Source: Bacteroidales bacterium | Lineage (GTDB): Bacteria > Bacteroidota > Bacteroidia > Bacteroidales > ML635J-15 | DNA length: 45,096 bases | Direction of reading: 5' to 3' | Assembly: GCA_003249955.1 (NCBI GenBank) | Contig: QKHS01000096.1 | Span: forward strand, 1-45,096 | In this document: one piece after another, positions 26,283-35,699 of the stretch | How positions within the stretch are numbered: position 1 is the first letter of the stretch | Layout: every line of letters starts with the position of its first letter | Program-made: the position numbers and the translations under genes | The notes under the pieces: model-generated | What the model was told of the DNA's origin: nothing | What the model saw: the letters and a program-made list of their open reading frames with translations, nothing else | The model's database searches: none

Positions 26283-27263
26283 ATGAATAAGTCAATTATA
26301 ATATCAGGAATAATTTTATTATTCTTTATCGGTATAGCTTGTGAAAAAACTATTGATATTGATCTTGAAGACGCAAAAATACGAATTGTTGTTAACGCAG
26401 AGCTAAGATCTGATTCAACAATAAGGGTTCATGTAACGCGAAGCCGCCATATACTGGACAACGCCGACATTATTCCTCTGACCGATGCTGTTGTAAAACT
26501 CTATGAAGATGATGTTTTTATCGGCAACCTCACTTACTCCGGCAATGGATTCTACAGAATTGATTACCGCCCTGTTACCGGCAAAACATATAAAGTTGAA
26601 GTTGAGCATGATAATTTTGATAATGTTTACGGACTGACAACAATCCCGGAAGCTGTTCATACAACGAAAATTGACACAACAAAATCTTTTGATGAATATG
26701 GAAGTGAATTTTACAACTTTACGATAAAATTCAGAGACCCGTCATCAGGACCTAATTACTACATGATAAGTATGCGTAATCACTACTCATACGAAATTTG
26801 GGACGAAACCATGATTACTTATGACACTCTTTATGTAGGGCCGGATACAACAATAGTACATATAGAATACGGAGGATACAGAATGGCTGAGTCAACGGAC
26901 AACATCTGGTTCCAGAGCGACGATATGATTGTTGATGCTTATGTATATCCCAATAATTCTGTTGTATTTTCAGACGAACTTATAAACGGGGAAGAATATT
27001 CATTAAAACTACGGGTTGACAGATATGCCCTTTATCAGGATACAAATAAAGTATTTATAGACTTTTACACTATTTCACCTGAATATTACAAGTATCTGGT
27101 TTCTTTCACAAAAAATCAGGATGCAAGTGGTGATCCGTTTGCAGAACCTGTAATGGTTTTCTCAAATATAGTTGACGGGATAGGAATAGTCGGAGCGGCA
27201 TCTGTTTATACAGATTCTGTTATGATAATCTCCGATGGTGGTGGTTATGTATATTACAAATAA
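26283..27263 (+). CDS. DUF4249 family lipoprotein
   Basis: A 326-residue lipoprotein (from the ATG at 26283; an upstream in-frame start at 26262 would overlap the receptor gene by 17 bases and precedes the signal sequence). Lipobox IGIAC is followed by EKTIDIDLEDAKIRIVVNAEL, the hallmark opening of DUF4249, with TTIPEAV and the GPNYYMISMRN segment also typical. DUF4249 proteins are almost always paired with TonB receptors in Bacteroidota and probably act as substrate-binding lipoproteins that cap the receptor, in the manner of SusD; this is inferred, not proven. Four bases separate its start from the receptor stop. Confidence 0.93.
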   Translation: MNKSIIISGIILLFFIGIACEKTIDIDLEDAKIRIVVNAELRSDSTIRVHVTRSRHILDNADIIPLTDAVVKLYEDDVFIGNLTYSGNGFYRIDYRPVTGKTYKVEVEHDNFDNVYGLTTIPEAVHTTKIDTTKSFDEYGSEFYNFTIKFRDPSSGPNYYMISMRNHYSYEIWDETMITYDTLYVGPDTTIVHIEYGGYRMAESTDNIWFQSDDMIVDAYVYPNNSVVFSDELINGEEYSLKLRVDRYALYQDTNKVFIDFYTISPEYYKYLVSFTKNQDASGDPFAEPVMVFSNIVDGIGIVGAASVYTDSVMIISDGGGYVYYK

Positions 27264-27266
27264 AAG

Positions 27267-28079
27267 ATGAATATTACACAAAAGGTATTAAACGTAAAAG
27301 ACAACTATCTGAAAACCCAGGTAGAAAGCTACTGGCTTTTTGAGGCTTCTTCAGTAACAAAGAGTTCAGATAAAATATCTGTTCCTCCGCTTGCAATGCC
27401 ATGTATACATTTCCATTTATCTTTGGTTAATGACTTTTATGTCAGAGACAACTATAATCACAATTCTATTATAATAGGCCAGTTAAAAACACATATTCAG
27501 ATTAATCCGTCAAACGGACTAAAACTATTTGTAATTAACTTTAAACCTTACGGACTTTATAATCTTTTCGGGATGACTCCACCCGGGAAGACAGAATTAT
27601 CTGTTAACAGTAAAGACTTTTTCGGAGATAAAAATATTGAAGATGTTATAGAGGCTTTAAGCAAAGTAACAAAAGAATCAGATATGGTAGATATTGCTGA
27701 AAATTTTATCTTAAAAAATCAAAAACACGATATCAAAAAATATAATTACCTCGACAGTATTACTGACATGATTTCTCAGTCGAACGGATTAACTGACATT
27801 AACGAGCTTATAAATAACAAATGTTCAGTCAGAACACTCCAAAGATATTTCTCCGAAGTTATAGGAATAAGCCCGAAAACATACACTAAAATCCTGAGAC
27901 ACAAGCACATACTTAGACTCATGTACGAAAATCCCGAATTACAATGGAACGATCTTGTATTCCAGGGGTATTACTTCGATTATTCTCATTTCAGGAAAGA
28001 CTTTGCCGGTTTCTCATCTTTAAAGCCTTTTGAATTTATTTCAGCTAAAACATCTCTTATATCAGGCTTATTAAGATAA
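27267..28079 (+). CDS. AraC/XylS-type transcriptional regulator
   Basis: A 270-residue cytoplasmic regulator. N-terminal domain (about 1-165) resembles the DUF6597/AraC_binding-type sensory domain (YWLFEASSVTKSSDKISVPP, HFHLSLVNDFYVRD) and includes the motif LFVINFKPYGLYNLFG. The C-terminal part (about 180-262) is a standard double helix-turn-helix AraC domain, including CSVRTLQRYFSEVIGISPKTY and the second helix region DYSHFRKDFAGFSSLKPFEF. It starts 3 bases after the DUF4249 stop, so it is co-transcribed with the receptor-lipoprotein pair and probably controls it (autoregulated import unit). Effector unknown. Confidence 0.93.
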   Translation: MNITQKVLNVKDNYLKTQVESYWLFEASSVTKSSDKISVPPLAMPCIHFHLSLVNDFYVRDNYNHNSIIIGQLKTHIQINPSNGLKLFVINFKPYGLYNLFGMTPPGKTELSVNSKDFFGDKNIEDVIEALSKVTKESDMVDIAENFILKNQKHDIKKYNYLDSITDMISQSNGLTDINELINNKCSVRTLQRYFSEVIGISPKTYTKILRHKHILRLMYENPELQWNDLVFQGYYFDYSHFRKDFAGFSSLKPFEFISAKTSLISGLLR

Positions 28080-28388
28080 TCTGAATATTTTTATTTACAA
28101 ATATCTTTTTTTAACAATCTTTTAAGATTTGTCGCATTTTTACACAACAAGATGATTATTTTAGTGGATATTTGTATCAACACATCACTATTTAGATTTG
28201 TTGGTTCACGATTTTCTCAAAAATTGTAGCAGTTTCAAATCAAAGAATTGCAAATTCAAATTTAACCGGTCATAGTTAAGCTGCCATAGCTAATTTTGAC
28301 CGGTTTTTGTATTAATGCCTCCATTCTGTCATTGACTCAAAAACACTTTTTTGAACTAAAATTTAACTACAAATAAAATTAAGAAAAA
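28080..28388 (+). other. Intergenic region between AraC and OmpA genes
   Basis: About 309 bases with no supported gene. It holds one imperfect 6-base inverted repeat near 28117-28130 (AATCTT-TT-AAGATT) and the clearer terminator at 28264-28309; the rest is AT-rich upstream DNA of the OmpA-LamG gene, in which I found no exact TAnnTTTG box. Confidence 0.6.
28264..28309 (+). terminator. Terminator of the TonB-AraC unit
   Basis: AACCGGTCA (28264-28272) pairs with TGACCGGTT (28297-28305), with partial pairing below the loop, followed by TTTTTG. It sits 185 bases after the AraC stop, rather far, so it may instead belong to an unseen small RNA or only terminate read-through. Confidence 0.65.
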
Positions 28389-29711
28389 ATGAAACAGAAA
28401 TTATTACTGGTGGCAGTGTTAATCTTGTCCGTAACAACATCTGCTTTTTGTCAGATCAGTCTGGAAAAAATAGTCAAAAACAGCAAAAAAAGAACTGAAC
28501 AAAAAATTGAAAACAGAATCGAGAACAAGATTGATAATGGCGTTGATAATGCATTGGACGACATTGACAATAGTATGAAAAAAGGTGGAAAAACCGATAA
28601 AAGTGATAAAGCTGAAAAAAGCGATAAGTCTGACAAGAAAGATAAAAAAGAGAATTCCGGTGACAATAACGACGATATGGTTGGTGGCGACACAAATGAT
28701 TCCGGACATTCTCAAAAAGAAGCAGAGCCGGAAAAGCCTAAATCTCCGACAGTAGTTTGGAACAAATTTGACTTTGTACCCGGAGACAAAATTATTTTCG
28801 AGGACGGGCCTTCTGTAAGCGAAGAAAACGGAGAATTTCCTTCACGCTGGGATCTGCTGGAAGGCCAGGTAGAAATAGCTAATGTAAACGGAGAAAACGT
28901 AATTATGTTTATTGGCGGGGGACCTGAAATTGTACCATACCTCGAAAATGCAGATAAAGACTACCTTCCTGATGTGTTTACAATTGAATTTGACATTTTC
29001 CGTCCGGCCAACGGCAACAGATTCTGGGTATATCTTTACGATCGCAAAAATCAAAAAAGCAATGCCGGAAATGTAGATGATATTGAAATTAACCTGAGCC
29101 GTGTGGACGTGGGAGGTATTGTGAGCGAATACGACTCAGGAAAGAGTAACGATAACGGAAACTGGATACATGTTTCCATGGCTTACACAAAAGGTAAATT
29201 TAAAATATATCTTGACGACACACGCCTGACGAATATTCCTCATCTCGAAGGAAATCCTTCCGGATTATCAATAAAATGTTATTGGGCCGACAACGCCGAT
29301 AACCAGGCATGGTTCCTTAAAAACGTCCGTATTGCAGAAGGTGGGGTAAAATACTACGACAGGGCTATGCAGGACGGTAAAATAGTTGTTAACGGGATCA
29401 AATTTGATGTTGGAAAAGCTACATTACGTCCCGAATCAATGGGCCCGATAAATGAAATTTACAATTTAATGGTAAAACAGCCTGAGATTAATTTTAGTGT
29501 CGAAGGTCATACAGACAGCGACGGTGACGATGCGACAAACCTTAAGTTATCAGAAGAAAGAGCAAAAACCGTAATGAATAAACTTATCGAAATGGGAATT
29601 GATAAATCAAGGCTGAAATCACAAGGCTTTGGCGAAACAAAACCAATAAATGAAAATACTTCTGCCGAAGGTAAGGCTCAAAACAGAAGAGTTGAATTTG
29701 TAAAATTTTAA
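28389..29711 (+). CDS. OmpA-family protein with charged linker and LamG-like domain
   Basis: A 440-residue exported protein. Signal peptide (about 1-22, ending SAFCQ); a helical, strongly charged segment (about 25-60; KNSKKRTEQKIENRIENKID); a low-complexity Lys/Asp/Ser run (about 62-115, such as KSDKAEKSDKSDKKDKK); a LamG/concanavalin-like sandwich (about 125-310); and a C-terminal OmpA peptidoglycan-binding domain (about 330-440) with FDVGKATLRPESM, VEGHTDSDGDDATNLKLSEE and the conserved RAKTVMNKL and NRRVEF. The Asp and Arg that grip diaminopimelate are present (HTD ... EERA). There is no N-terminal beta barrel, so this is a periplasmic or lipid-free peptidoglycan-bound protein. It opens a run of exported genes extending to 38418. 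Confidence 0.93.
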   Translation: MKQKLLLVAVLILSVTTSAFCQISLEKIVKNSKKRTEQKIENRIENKIDNGVDNALDDIDNSMKKGGKTDKSDKAEKSDKSDKKDKKENSGDNNDDMVGGDTNDSGHSQKEAEPEKPKSPTVVWNKFDFVPGDKIIFEDGPSVSEENGEFPSRWDLLEGQVEIANVNGENVIMFIGGGPEIVPYLENADKDYLPDVFTIEFDIFRPANGNRFWVYLYDRKNQKSNAGNVDDIEINLSRVDVGGIVSEYDSGKSNDNGNWIHVSMAYTKGKFKIYLDDTRLTNIPHLEGNPSGLSIKCYWADNADNQAWFLKNVRIAEGGVKYYDRAMQDGKIVVNGIKFDVGKATLRPESMGPINEIYNLMVKQPEINFSVEGHTDSDGDDATNLKLSEERAKTVMNKLIEMGIDKSRLKSQGFGETKPINENTSAEGKAQNRRVEFVKF

Positions 29712-29738
29712 TAAAGAATAATTCTAAAAATTTACAAT

Positions 29739-32700
29739 ATGAAAAAAGCAAAATTTATTTTCTTTATCTTAACAGGCTTAATCAGTGTAAACCTGTTTGC
29801 GCAAACAATTAATGTCCCTTCCGATTATGCAACTATTCAACTGGCAATAGATGCTGCCGAAGATGGCGCAACAATTTTGATAGCCAATGGTACTTATGAG
29901 GAGAATCTTGTTGTTTCCAACAAGAACCTTACTATTGCTTCTGAATATATTAATTCTCTTAGCGAAGCCGACATTGATGCAACAATTATTAAAAGTCCTG
30001 CCAGCCCGTCTAATATTGTCTTAAGTATTTCGGGGTCTTTAACTTACACTCTGAATATTATCGGACTTACCATAAAAGATGGGTTTGCTTCGTCGGATGG
30101 TGGCGCAATATACCAATCTGGTTATACGGTAAATATTGACAATTCCAAATTCGTTAATAACTCTTCTAATAATTCCGGAGGTGCGATTAGGATCTGGGAT
30201 GGCTCTGCTACAATAACAAACACTTATTTCTACAACAACTCATCTTATAACGGAGGAGCAATCTCAATTAGTCTCGGTAACGACAACCGTAATGTTGCAA
30301 TCGAAAACTGCACTTTTGACAGCAACACAGCAGGCGGTTATGGTGGTGCTATAAACGCAGGCTTAAGCACTAATGTTTCTTACAACATAAACAATAATGT
30401 AATAAAAAACAATTCTGCAAATAATGGCGGTGGAATTTATCTGGCTATTGGCTCTGTAACAGGAACAATGCCTGTAATCTCTAAAAATTTAATATTCGGC
30501 AATACTGCTGATTCAAAGGGTGCAGGAATTTATATTACCGGTCGCAGCTCACGAATAACCAATAATACAATTGTAAATAACAATCTTGTTAATCATGGAG
30601 AAATTTATAAGGGTGCGGCAATTTATCTTACCGGAAGCTCTAACTTTGCTTATACATATTTCCGCAACAATATTATCAGAGATAACGCAACCGAAAGCAC
30701 TGATAAAGAATTGTATGCAGATTATTCGGGACTTTACTGCAAGCAATATTTTTATTATAACTGTTTACCTGTTAGTGCAAATGAAATAGCAACAGCAAAT
30801 TCTAATTCTGAAATTGAATATGGTGATGGAAATATTTCCGGAGATCCTCTGTTTGCAGATTTTGCAAACGACGATTTTAACCTGCAAATTTCTTCGCCCT
30901 GTATTGATGCGGGTGATCCGGATACTGACCAGGATACAGAATCTTACCTGACAGATGCAGATGATCGTGATGCTGACGGAACAAGATCAGACATCGGAGC
31001 TTTATACTATCATCAGGATATTGACCCCACAATTACAGCAGATTTTACTTTTTCGGCTTATGGAGAATATGCTCCGTTAAGAGTTGAATTTACTAATGCC
31101 AGTACATGGATTCTTACAGAAGTTCCTGATGTATTTGAATGGGATTTTGATAATGACGGGATAGTTGATTCAAACGAAGAAAATCCTGTTTTTTATTATA
31201 ACGAACCAGGAACATATTCGGTGTCTTTCACTGCCGGCAATGGGACCATTTCAAACAACGTGACTTTTACAGACATTATTATTGTTGAAGATGCAGGTAT
31301 CGAGCTTGAAGAATTGGTTTTTATCTTTGATGAAATCGAATTTTCCGGAAATCTTTGTAACGAAGATCTTGTAAACCAAAATGTCGTTTTTAGTGGTGCC
31401 AGCAGCGATCCGGGTCAAGGGGTCTGCGATATTTTTATTTCTGATGCCGTATATGTATATGGTTTTAGCGATACTTTTATTGCAGATTTTGCTCAGCTCG
31501 ACGGCGAAGTTCTTGAAGTTTCAATAGACTTCTTCGATAATTGTGGAAATAATTGCACCGGAGCAAGGGTTTTTAATGGCTCCGACATGATTCTGTCTCA
31601 GATAAACCCCGAAATGGCAAGTGGTCCGGATGTACTAACTTACAAATTTGTTACCGACATAAATACTCCTTTTGATTTGTTCCAGTTTTACGGTATGGAA
31701 AGTGGCCTTTTTAAAATGATTGTTAAAAAAGTAAAGCAGCCGGCTGCATGCGAATTAACCGCAGATATAAATGTTTATGAAATATCCTGTACCGAATTTG
31801 CAATTTCTGAAAATGTTTTCAACAATGAAAATCCATACACTATTCAATGGCAAGTTGATGGAGTAAATGTTGATGCTGCTGAAATTTCGCCTCTTACACT
31901 TGCTGCCGGAGAACATACCATTTCTCTTACTGCAACCGATAACGAAGATTCTGAATGTACAGTAACTGTTAACCGGAACATTACAGTTTACAGCCCTGTG
32001 GTAAATATTGACACCAATGTTGATGGAATGGATCTGAATTTCTCTGTTTCGGTTGAAGGTATCGAAGATTTTAATTTCTCGTGGTACTTTGGCGACGAAG
32101 GAACCGGGTCGGGTGATACCAATCTTCTGGAAGGAACTTATACTTATACCGAAGAAGGCACTTACGAACTCGCGTTAACAATAATGCCTGCAGGAAATTT
32201 TAATTGTGCATTTTATTATAACGCAGAAGTAGAAATTGGTCAAACCGGCAATTGCGATAACGGAACAATTAACGGACTTGTTAATGCAGAACTTGCAATG
32301 CTGGCAAACGAGGCTATAAGCGCGGAGTTATATATGTTTTCAAATGACCAGTTCAATTTTATTAACTCTGCAATTATTGACAACTCAGGGGAGTTTGGTT
32401 TCACAAATCTTACTGAAGGGGTCTATATTTTGCGTGCAGTACTAAATAATCCCGAAGAGTATCCGGAATATGTTGTGAGCTACTTTAACACTATACTCGA
32501 TCAGGTTTTCGAATGGCAACAGGCTTCTCCGGTAAGCATGGGTTGTGACGAGACAATTACAATTGATTTAAGCATGATAACAATCGAAGATCTGCTATCG
32601 GGCGATGGAAACATTTCAGGATATGTTTATTACTCAAATAACGGCATTAAGCAAATTGAACCGGGACTCGAAGTTGCCAGCGATGTTGTTGTATATCTTA

Positions 32701-33395
32701 TAAATGATGAAAATCAAAGCCTGGTTGCTCAAACCATAACCGATGCAAATGGAAATTATTCGTTTAGCAATATTCCTGACGGAACGTACCGGGTTAAAGT
32801 AGAAGTACTAGGCTATTCCGTAAACTCTTATCATATTGTTAGTTTGTCGGGTTCGGACAATAACTTTAGCCATCTCGACTATGCTATTGGTGATATGGAT
32901 ATTTCCCAAACCGAAATTGCTGTATTAAATATTACTAATAATGGTAACGGATCAGTAGTTATCGATGAAATTACTGCCGAAGGTATATACCTCTTCGAAA
33001 CAGATACCGAATTAAGTATTCTTGCTGTTGCTGGCGAAAATAATGTTTTTGCCGGATGGACCGGAGATATAGAATCAACAGAAAACCCGCTTTCGTTAAG
33101 CTTGACAGATGACATTTCAATCACTGCACAATTCGACGATATTTCGGGAATAGATCAGTTTTCAAATCTTACATCAATTTATCCTAATCCATGTACAGAT
33201 TTCTTCTACCTGAGCGACTCTGAGAATATTTCACAGATTGTAATTTATAATCAAACCGGAGTTGAAATTGTAAAGCTCGAAGGGAAAAGCATCAAAGACT
33301 TTGTTAATACTTCAAACTTTGCAGCAGGGGTGTATTTTGTAAGAATAACAGATTTCTCAAATAACAACACTTCATTTAAAATTGTAAAACAATAA
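29739..33395 (+). CDS. Large T9SS type A protein with beta-helix, PKD and CpD domains
   Basis: A 1218-residue surface or secreted protein. Signal peptide (about 1-22); right-handed parallel beta-helix of polygalacturonase/DUF1565 style (about 25-420; VPSDYATIQLAIDAAEDGAT at the start, Asn-rich turns such as NNSSNNSGGAIRI); one PKD-like domain (about 430-510, WDFDNDGIVDSNEENPVF); a Cys-rich sandwich (about 530-675); a second PKD-like region (about 690-850); a CarboxypepD_reg/SdrD-B-like domain (about 955-1035, ISGYVYYSNNG and TDANGNYSFSNIPDGTYRV); an InlB-type/divergent bacterial repeat (about 1070-1130, FAGWTGDIESTENPLSLSL); and a type A sorting signal (about 1145-1218). It resembles the pectate-lyase-like surface proteins of Bacteroidota but no catalytic pair is obvious. 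The terminator just downstream suggests an end of transcription. Confidence 0.92.
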   Translation: MKKAKFIFFILTGLISVNLFAQTINVPSDYATIQLAIDAAEDGATILIANGTYEENLVVSNKNLTIASEYINSLSEADIDATIIKSPASPSNIVLSISGSLTYTLNIIGLTIKDGFASSDGGAIYQSGYTVNIDNSKFVNNSSNNSGGAIRIWDGSATITNTYFYNNSSYNGGAISISLGNDNRNVAIENCTFDSNTAGGYGGAINAGLSTNVSYNINNNVIKNNSANNGGGIYLAIGSVTGTMPVISKNLIFGNTADSKGAGIYITGRSSRITNNTIVNNNLVNHGEIYKGAAIYLTGSSNFAYTYFRNNIIRDNATESTDKELYADYSGLYCKQYFYYNCLPVSANEIATANSNSEIEYGDGNISGDPLFADFANDDFNLQISSPCIDAGDPDTDQDTESYLTDADDRDADGTRSDIGALYYHQDIDPTITADFTFSAYGEYAPLRVEFTNASTWILTEVPDVFEWDFDNDGIVDSNEENPVFYYNEPGTYSVSFTAGNGTISNNVTFTDIIIVEDAGIELEELVFIFDEIEFSGNLCNEDLVNQNVVFSGASSDPGQGVCDIFISDAVYVYGFSDTFIADFAQLDGEVLEVSIDFFDNCGNNCTGARVFNGSDMILSQINPEMASGPDVLTYKFVTDINTPFDLFQFYGMESGLFKMIVKKVKQPAACELTADINVYEISCTEFAISENVFNNENPYTIQWQVDGVNVDAAEISPLTLAAGEHTISLTATDNEDSECTVTVNRNITVYSPVVNIDTNVDGMDLNFSVSVEGIEDFNFSWYFGDEGTGSGDTNLLEGTYTYTEEGTYELALTIMPAGNFNCAFYYNAEVEIGQTGNCDNGTINGLVNAELAMLANEAISAELYMFSNDQFNFINSAIIDNSGEFGFTNLTEGVYILRAVLNNPEEYPEYVVSYFNTILDQVFEWQQASPVSMGCDETITIDLSMITIEDLLSGDGNISGYVYYSNNGIKQIEPGLEVASDVVVYLINDENQSLVAQTITDANGNYSFSNIPDGTYRVKVEVLGYSVNSYHIVSLSGSDNNFSHLDYAIGDMDISQTEIAVLNITNNGNGSVVIDEITAEGIYLFETDTELSILAVAGENNVFAGWTGDIESTENPLSLSLTDDISITAQFDDISGIDQFSNLTSIYPNPCTDFFYLSDSENISQIVIYNQTGVEIVKLEGKSIKDFVNTSNFAAGVYFVRITDFSNNNTSFKIVKQ

Positions 33396-33401
33396 CAGAT
33401 T

Positions 33402-33454
33402 CAGGGACAGAACATAGCAATATTTTGTTCGGTTTTGTCCCTGTTTTTTATTTT
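33402..33454 (+). terminator. Terminator after the beta-helix gene
   Basis: CAGGGACA (33402-33409) pairs with TGTCCCTG (33436-33443) with additional GAACA/TGTTC pairing and a bulge, followed by TTTTTTATTTTA. It begins 6 bases after the stop codon. Confidence 0.85.
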
Positions 33455-33481
33455 AACCTAAGGTAAATCTTGCTCAATCAA

Positions 33482-35008
33482 ATGAAAAAAACAGTATTTA
33501 TATCAATCCTGATGTTTTCACTAATGACATCGGGATTCGCTAATCGTGTAAATGTCGAAATTCTGAGCAGATTACGTGCTGATGGTATCGACATCGAAGA
33601 ACTGGAGAAAAGAAGACAAAAATATGGATACATAGCCGGAGATGATGATAAACCGTCTGATCAGATTGACAGATACAATGCCTTTATGGAAATAATGAGA
33701 AGTGAATTCCCTTCAAGAATTCCAGATATTGAATATAAAACAGGCAGCAATGCAAATGTCAAAGTTACTCATGACATTCCCGAGTCAATTACAAATTTTG
33801 TCCTCGATTTTGGTTTTTATATTTTTATGGATGAACTAAAATACGGTGTGCAAAACGAAGATTATCCGGGCATACAAGCTGTGTATAATTTTATGTTTTA
33901 TGCAAGTTTAATTGATCCACACACTAATAGAATAGTTGGCAAATATAAGATTCATGGTCAATGGACATCAGAAACACATTTAAGTGCCGAAGAAATGGCC
34001 GAAATGGCTCTAAAACTGCTCGAAGAAGATCAAATGCCAAAAGTAGAAGAACTGGAAGCAGACATAAAACATTATACCAACTATCATAATGCCACAATCA
34101 GGTACAGCGAAACCGACCAGCAGGCAAACGGCATTAATACCGGAACAGTAACAGTATCTAATATTCAGGATATATTAATAGGCGAAGCCCGCAATAATAC
34201 AGTATGTCGTTTTCGCCTCGAAGCAGAAAAAGGAAAATTTACCCAAACAGGCACCAATTGGGTAGAGTTTGATGGAAAAGACATGTATTACGGCGGAGAT
34301 AAAATCAGTTTTGAGTACCAGACATATAATTGCAGCGATTTCGAAAACGACAAAGGAAACAATGTCTTTACATTAAAACAGATATCGCTAATGTCAGAAG
34401 GTTACAACAATATCGTAAAAAAACAGGTAATCGGATTTTCATGTGATGTCCTTTACGATGTTAAAGTAAAATATTATGCTAAAGATTTTGCTCAGGCCGA
34501 ATGGGTATGGAAAAATGTTATGATTGTCTTCCCCGATGAAAACGGCAGTAATATAACCCGTATTAACGGAGACTCATATTCAGGTGACGAATCAGAAATT
34601 ATACCGCCATATATAGTAACGGTAGCAGGTTATGGTGACGAACATTTTTACAGCATGTGCGAAGATGAATACGATACTCCTGAAGTAATTATGATAAAAT
34701 CGCTAATGGGTGGAAACGCATGGCTGGCAACAGGAGAAGATGCTCTAAACTATTTACAGATAGGTAAAACTCCTGAGAATCCGGCAACCCATATTGAACT
34801 TGAATTTGATCTGAACATTGAAGAAATGCAAATGGCAATTCACTTATCCCCCGATGCTGCAGAAGAGATGCTTACAGGACAGACCTGCTTTAAGGTTAAG
34901 TCACTGGATCAGGATATAATAAACAAACTTTCCGGCGGCAATTCTGCGACACTTGATTACACAAATAAGTACGGAGCAACAATTAAATTAGAATTTGAAC
35001 CAAAATAA
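33482..35008 (+). CDS. Exported protein of unknown family, paralogous C-terminus with 35963-37735
   Basis: A 508-residue protein starting at the ATG at 33482 (an in-frame TTG at 33470 would sit before the signal). Signal peptide MKKTVFISILMFSLMTSGFA. I do not recognise the family. The N-terminal third is helical and acidic, the rest mostly beta. Its last 170 residues share clear landmarks with the gene at 35963-37735: a WxW-KNVxIxFP stretch, PP-(Y/F) plus aromatic-rich GY/PYG-FYS turn, and an identical closing plan (L-x-G/N-G-N/E-SA ... YTN/LTN-(K)-GA-(S/T)-xxxxxFEPK/Q). So the two are distant paralogues built around the same C-terminal module. A lipoprotein gene lies 23 bases downstream. Confidence 0.85.
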   Translation: MKKTVFISILMFSLMTSGFANRVNVEILSRLRADGIDIEELEKRRQKYGYIAGDDDKPSDQIDRYNAFMEIMRSEFPSRIPDIEYKTGSNANVKVTHDIPESITNFVLDFGFYIFMDELKYGVQNEDYPGIQAVYNFMFYASLIDPHTNRIVGKYKIHGQWTSETHLSAEEMAEMALKLLEEDQMPKVEELEADIKHYTNYHNATIRYSETDQQANGINTGTVTVSNIQDILIGEARNNTVCRFRLEAEKGKFTQTGTNWVEFDGKDMYYGGDKISFEYQTYNCSDFENDKGNNVFTLKQISLMSEGYNNIVKKQVIGFSCDVLYDVKVKYYAKDFAQAEWVWKNVMIVFPDENGSNITRINGDSYSGDESEIIPPYIVTVAGYGDEHFYSMCEDEYDTPEVIMIKSLMGGNAWLATGEDALNYLQIGKTPENPATHIELEFDLNIEEMQMAIHLSPDAAEEMLTGQTCFKVKSLDQDIINKLSGGNSATLDYTNKYGATIKLEFEPK

Positions 35009-35031
35009 ATAATAACTTAATAATTAAAAAC

Positions 35032-35628
35032 ATGAAAAAAATTAATTCATTTTTTGCGATTCTCGCGGCAGCAGCAATGTTCGCAGCATGCGGAGGTAAT
35101 TCTGAAAACAAGACATCTGACGATTCAGGCATAACAAAACAAGAAGAAGAGGCTATCGAAAACCTTAAAGACTCAAACGAGCCCAAAAGCGTTTCGTTTG
35201 AATTTACAATTGATGACAAACTTTACAAACTTGACGAATCTACTGTTAAATCCACAATTATTCCATTTGCCTGTTACAATAAAGAAGATGAAACTTCTTT
35301 AGTATGGGTAAGCGGAATTAATGCCGAAAATCCCGGCGAAGAGATTTCGATAGAAATTGATGTCCCGTCCGAACTTAATAACGGGACTATCGAAGCAAGC
35401 GAAATTATTATTATGGTTTCTGAGAAATCACATGAAGGCCAAAGCAAAACTTTAGTGTATTTGTCAGGCAAATACATTCCTGTAGAATTTTCTTCAGTAA
35501 AAACAAAAAATGCCGGCCCCGAACTGGACTCATATTCTCTTGACCTGGAATTCAGCGGAAACTTTAAATCAATTCTTGATGATTCAAGTCCGGAAGTAAC
35601 AAATGCAAAGTATAGTATAAAATACTAA
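35032..35628 (+). CDS. Small lipoprotein of unknown function
   Basis: A 198-residue protein with a lipoprotein signal (MKKINSFFAILAAAAMFAACGG; Cys20 probably lipidated), a Ser/Thr/Asn/Glu-rich linker (about 22-50) and a beta-rich domain (about 55-195: FEFTIDDKLYKLDESTVKST, then several strands ending KYSIKY). No catalytic motif. Expected on the inner face of the outer membrane. The neighbours are the two paralogous exported proteins, and a pseudogene remnant lies directly downstream. Probably transcribed with the gene starting at 33482, as the gap is only 23 bases. Confidence 0.85.
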   Translation: MKKINSFFAILAAAAMFAACGGNSENKTSDDSGITKQEEEAIENLKDSNEPKSVSFEFTIDDKLYKLDESTVKSTIIPFACYNKEDETSLVWVSGINAENPGEEISIEIDVPSELNNGTIEASEIIIMVSEKSHEGQSKTLVYLSGKYIPVEFSSVKTKNAGPELDSYSLDLEFSGNFKSILDDSSPEVTNAKYSIKY

Positions 35629-35699
35629 TTATACGGTGAATACATATGCTATGATGAAATTTGAGTTCTAAAAGCAAATGTCTTTTCATATAACTTATA

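Noticed and set aside
24100-27263. SusCD polysaccharide utilisation locus
   Set aside because: The receptor is shorter than SusC, the partner is a DUF4249 lipoprotein rather than SusD, and no glycoside hydrolase is nearby.
28419-28715. Three overlapping minus-strand open frames opposite the OmpA gene
   Set aside because: They arise from the low-complexity Lys/Asp linker read backwards (Phe/Leu/Ser-rich strings) and lack starts or family signals.
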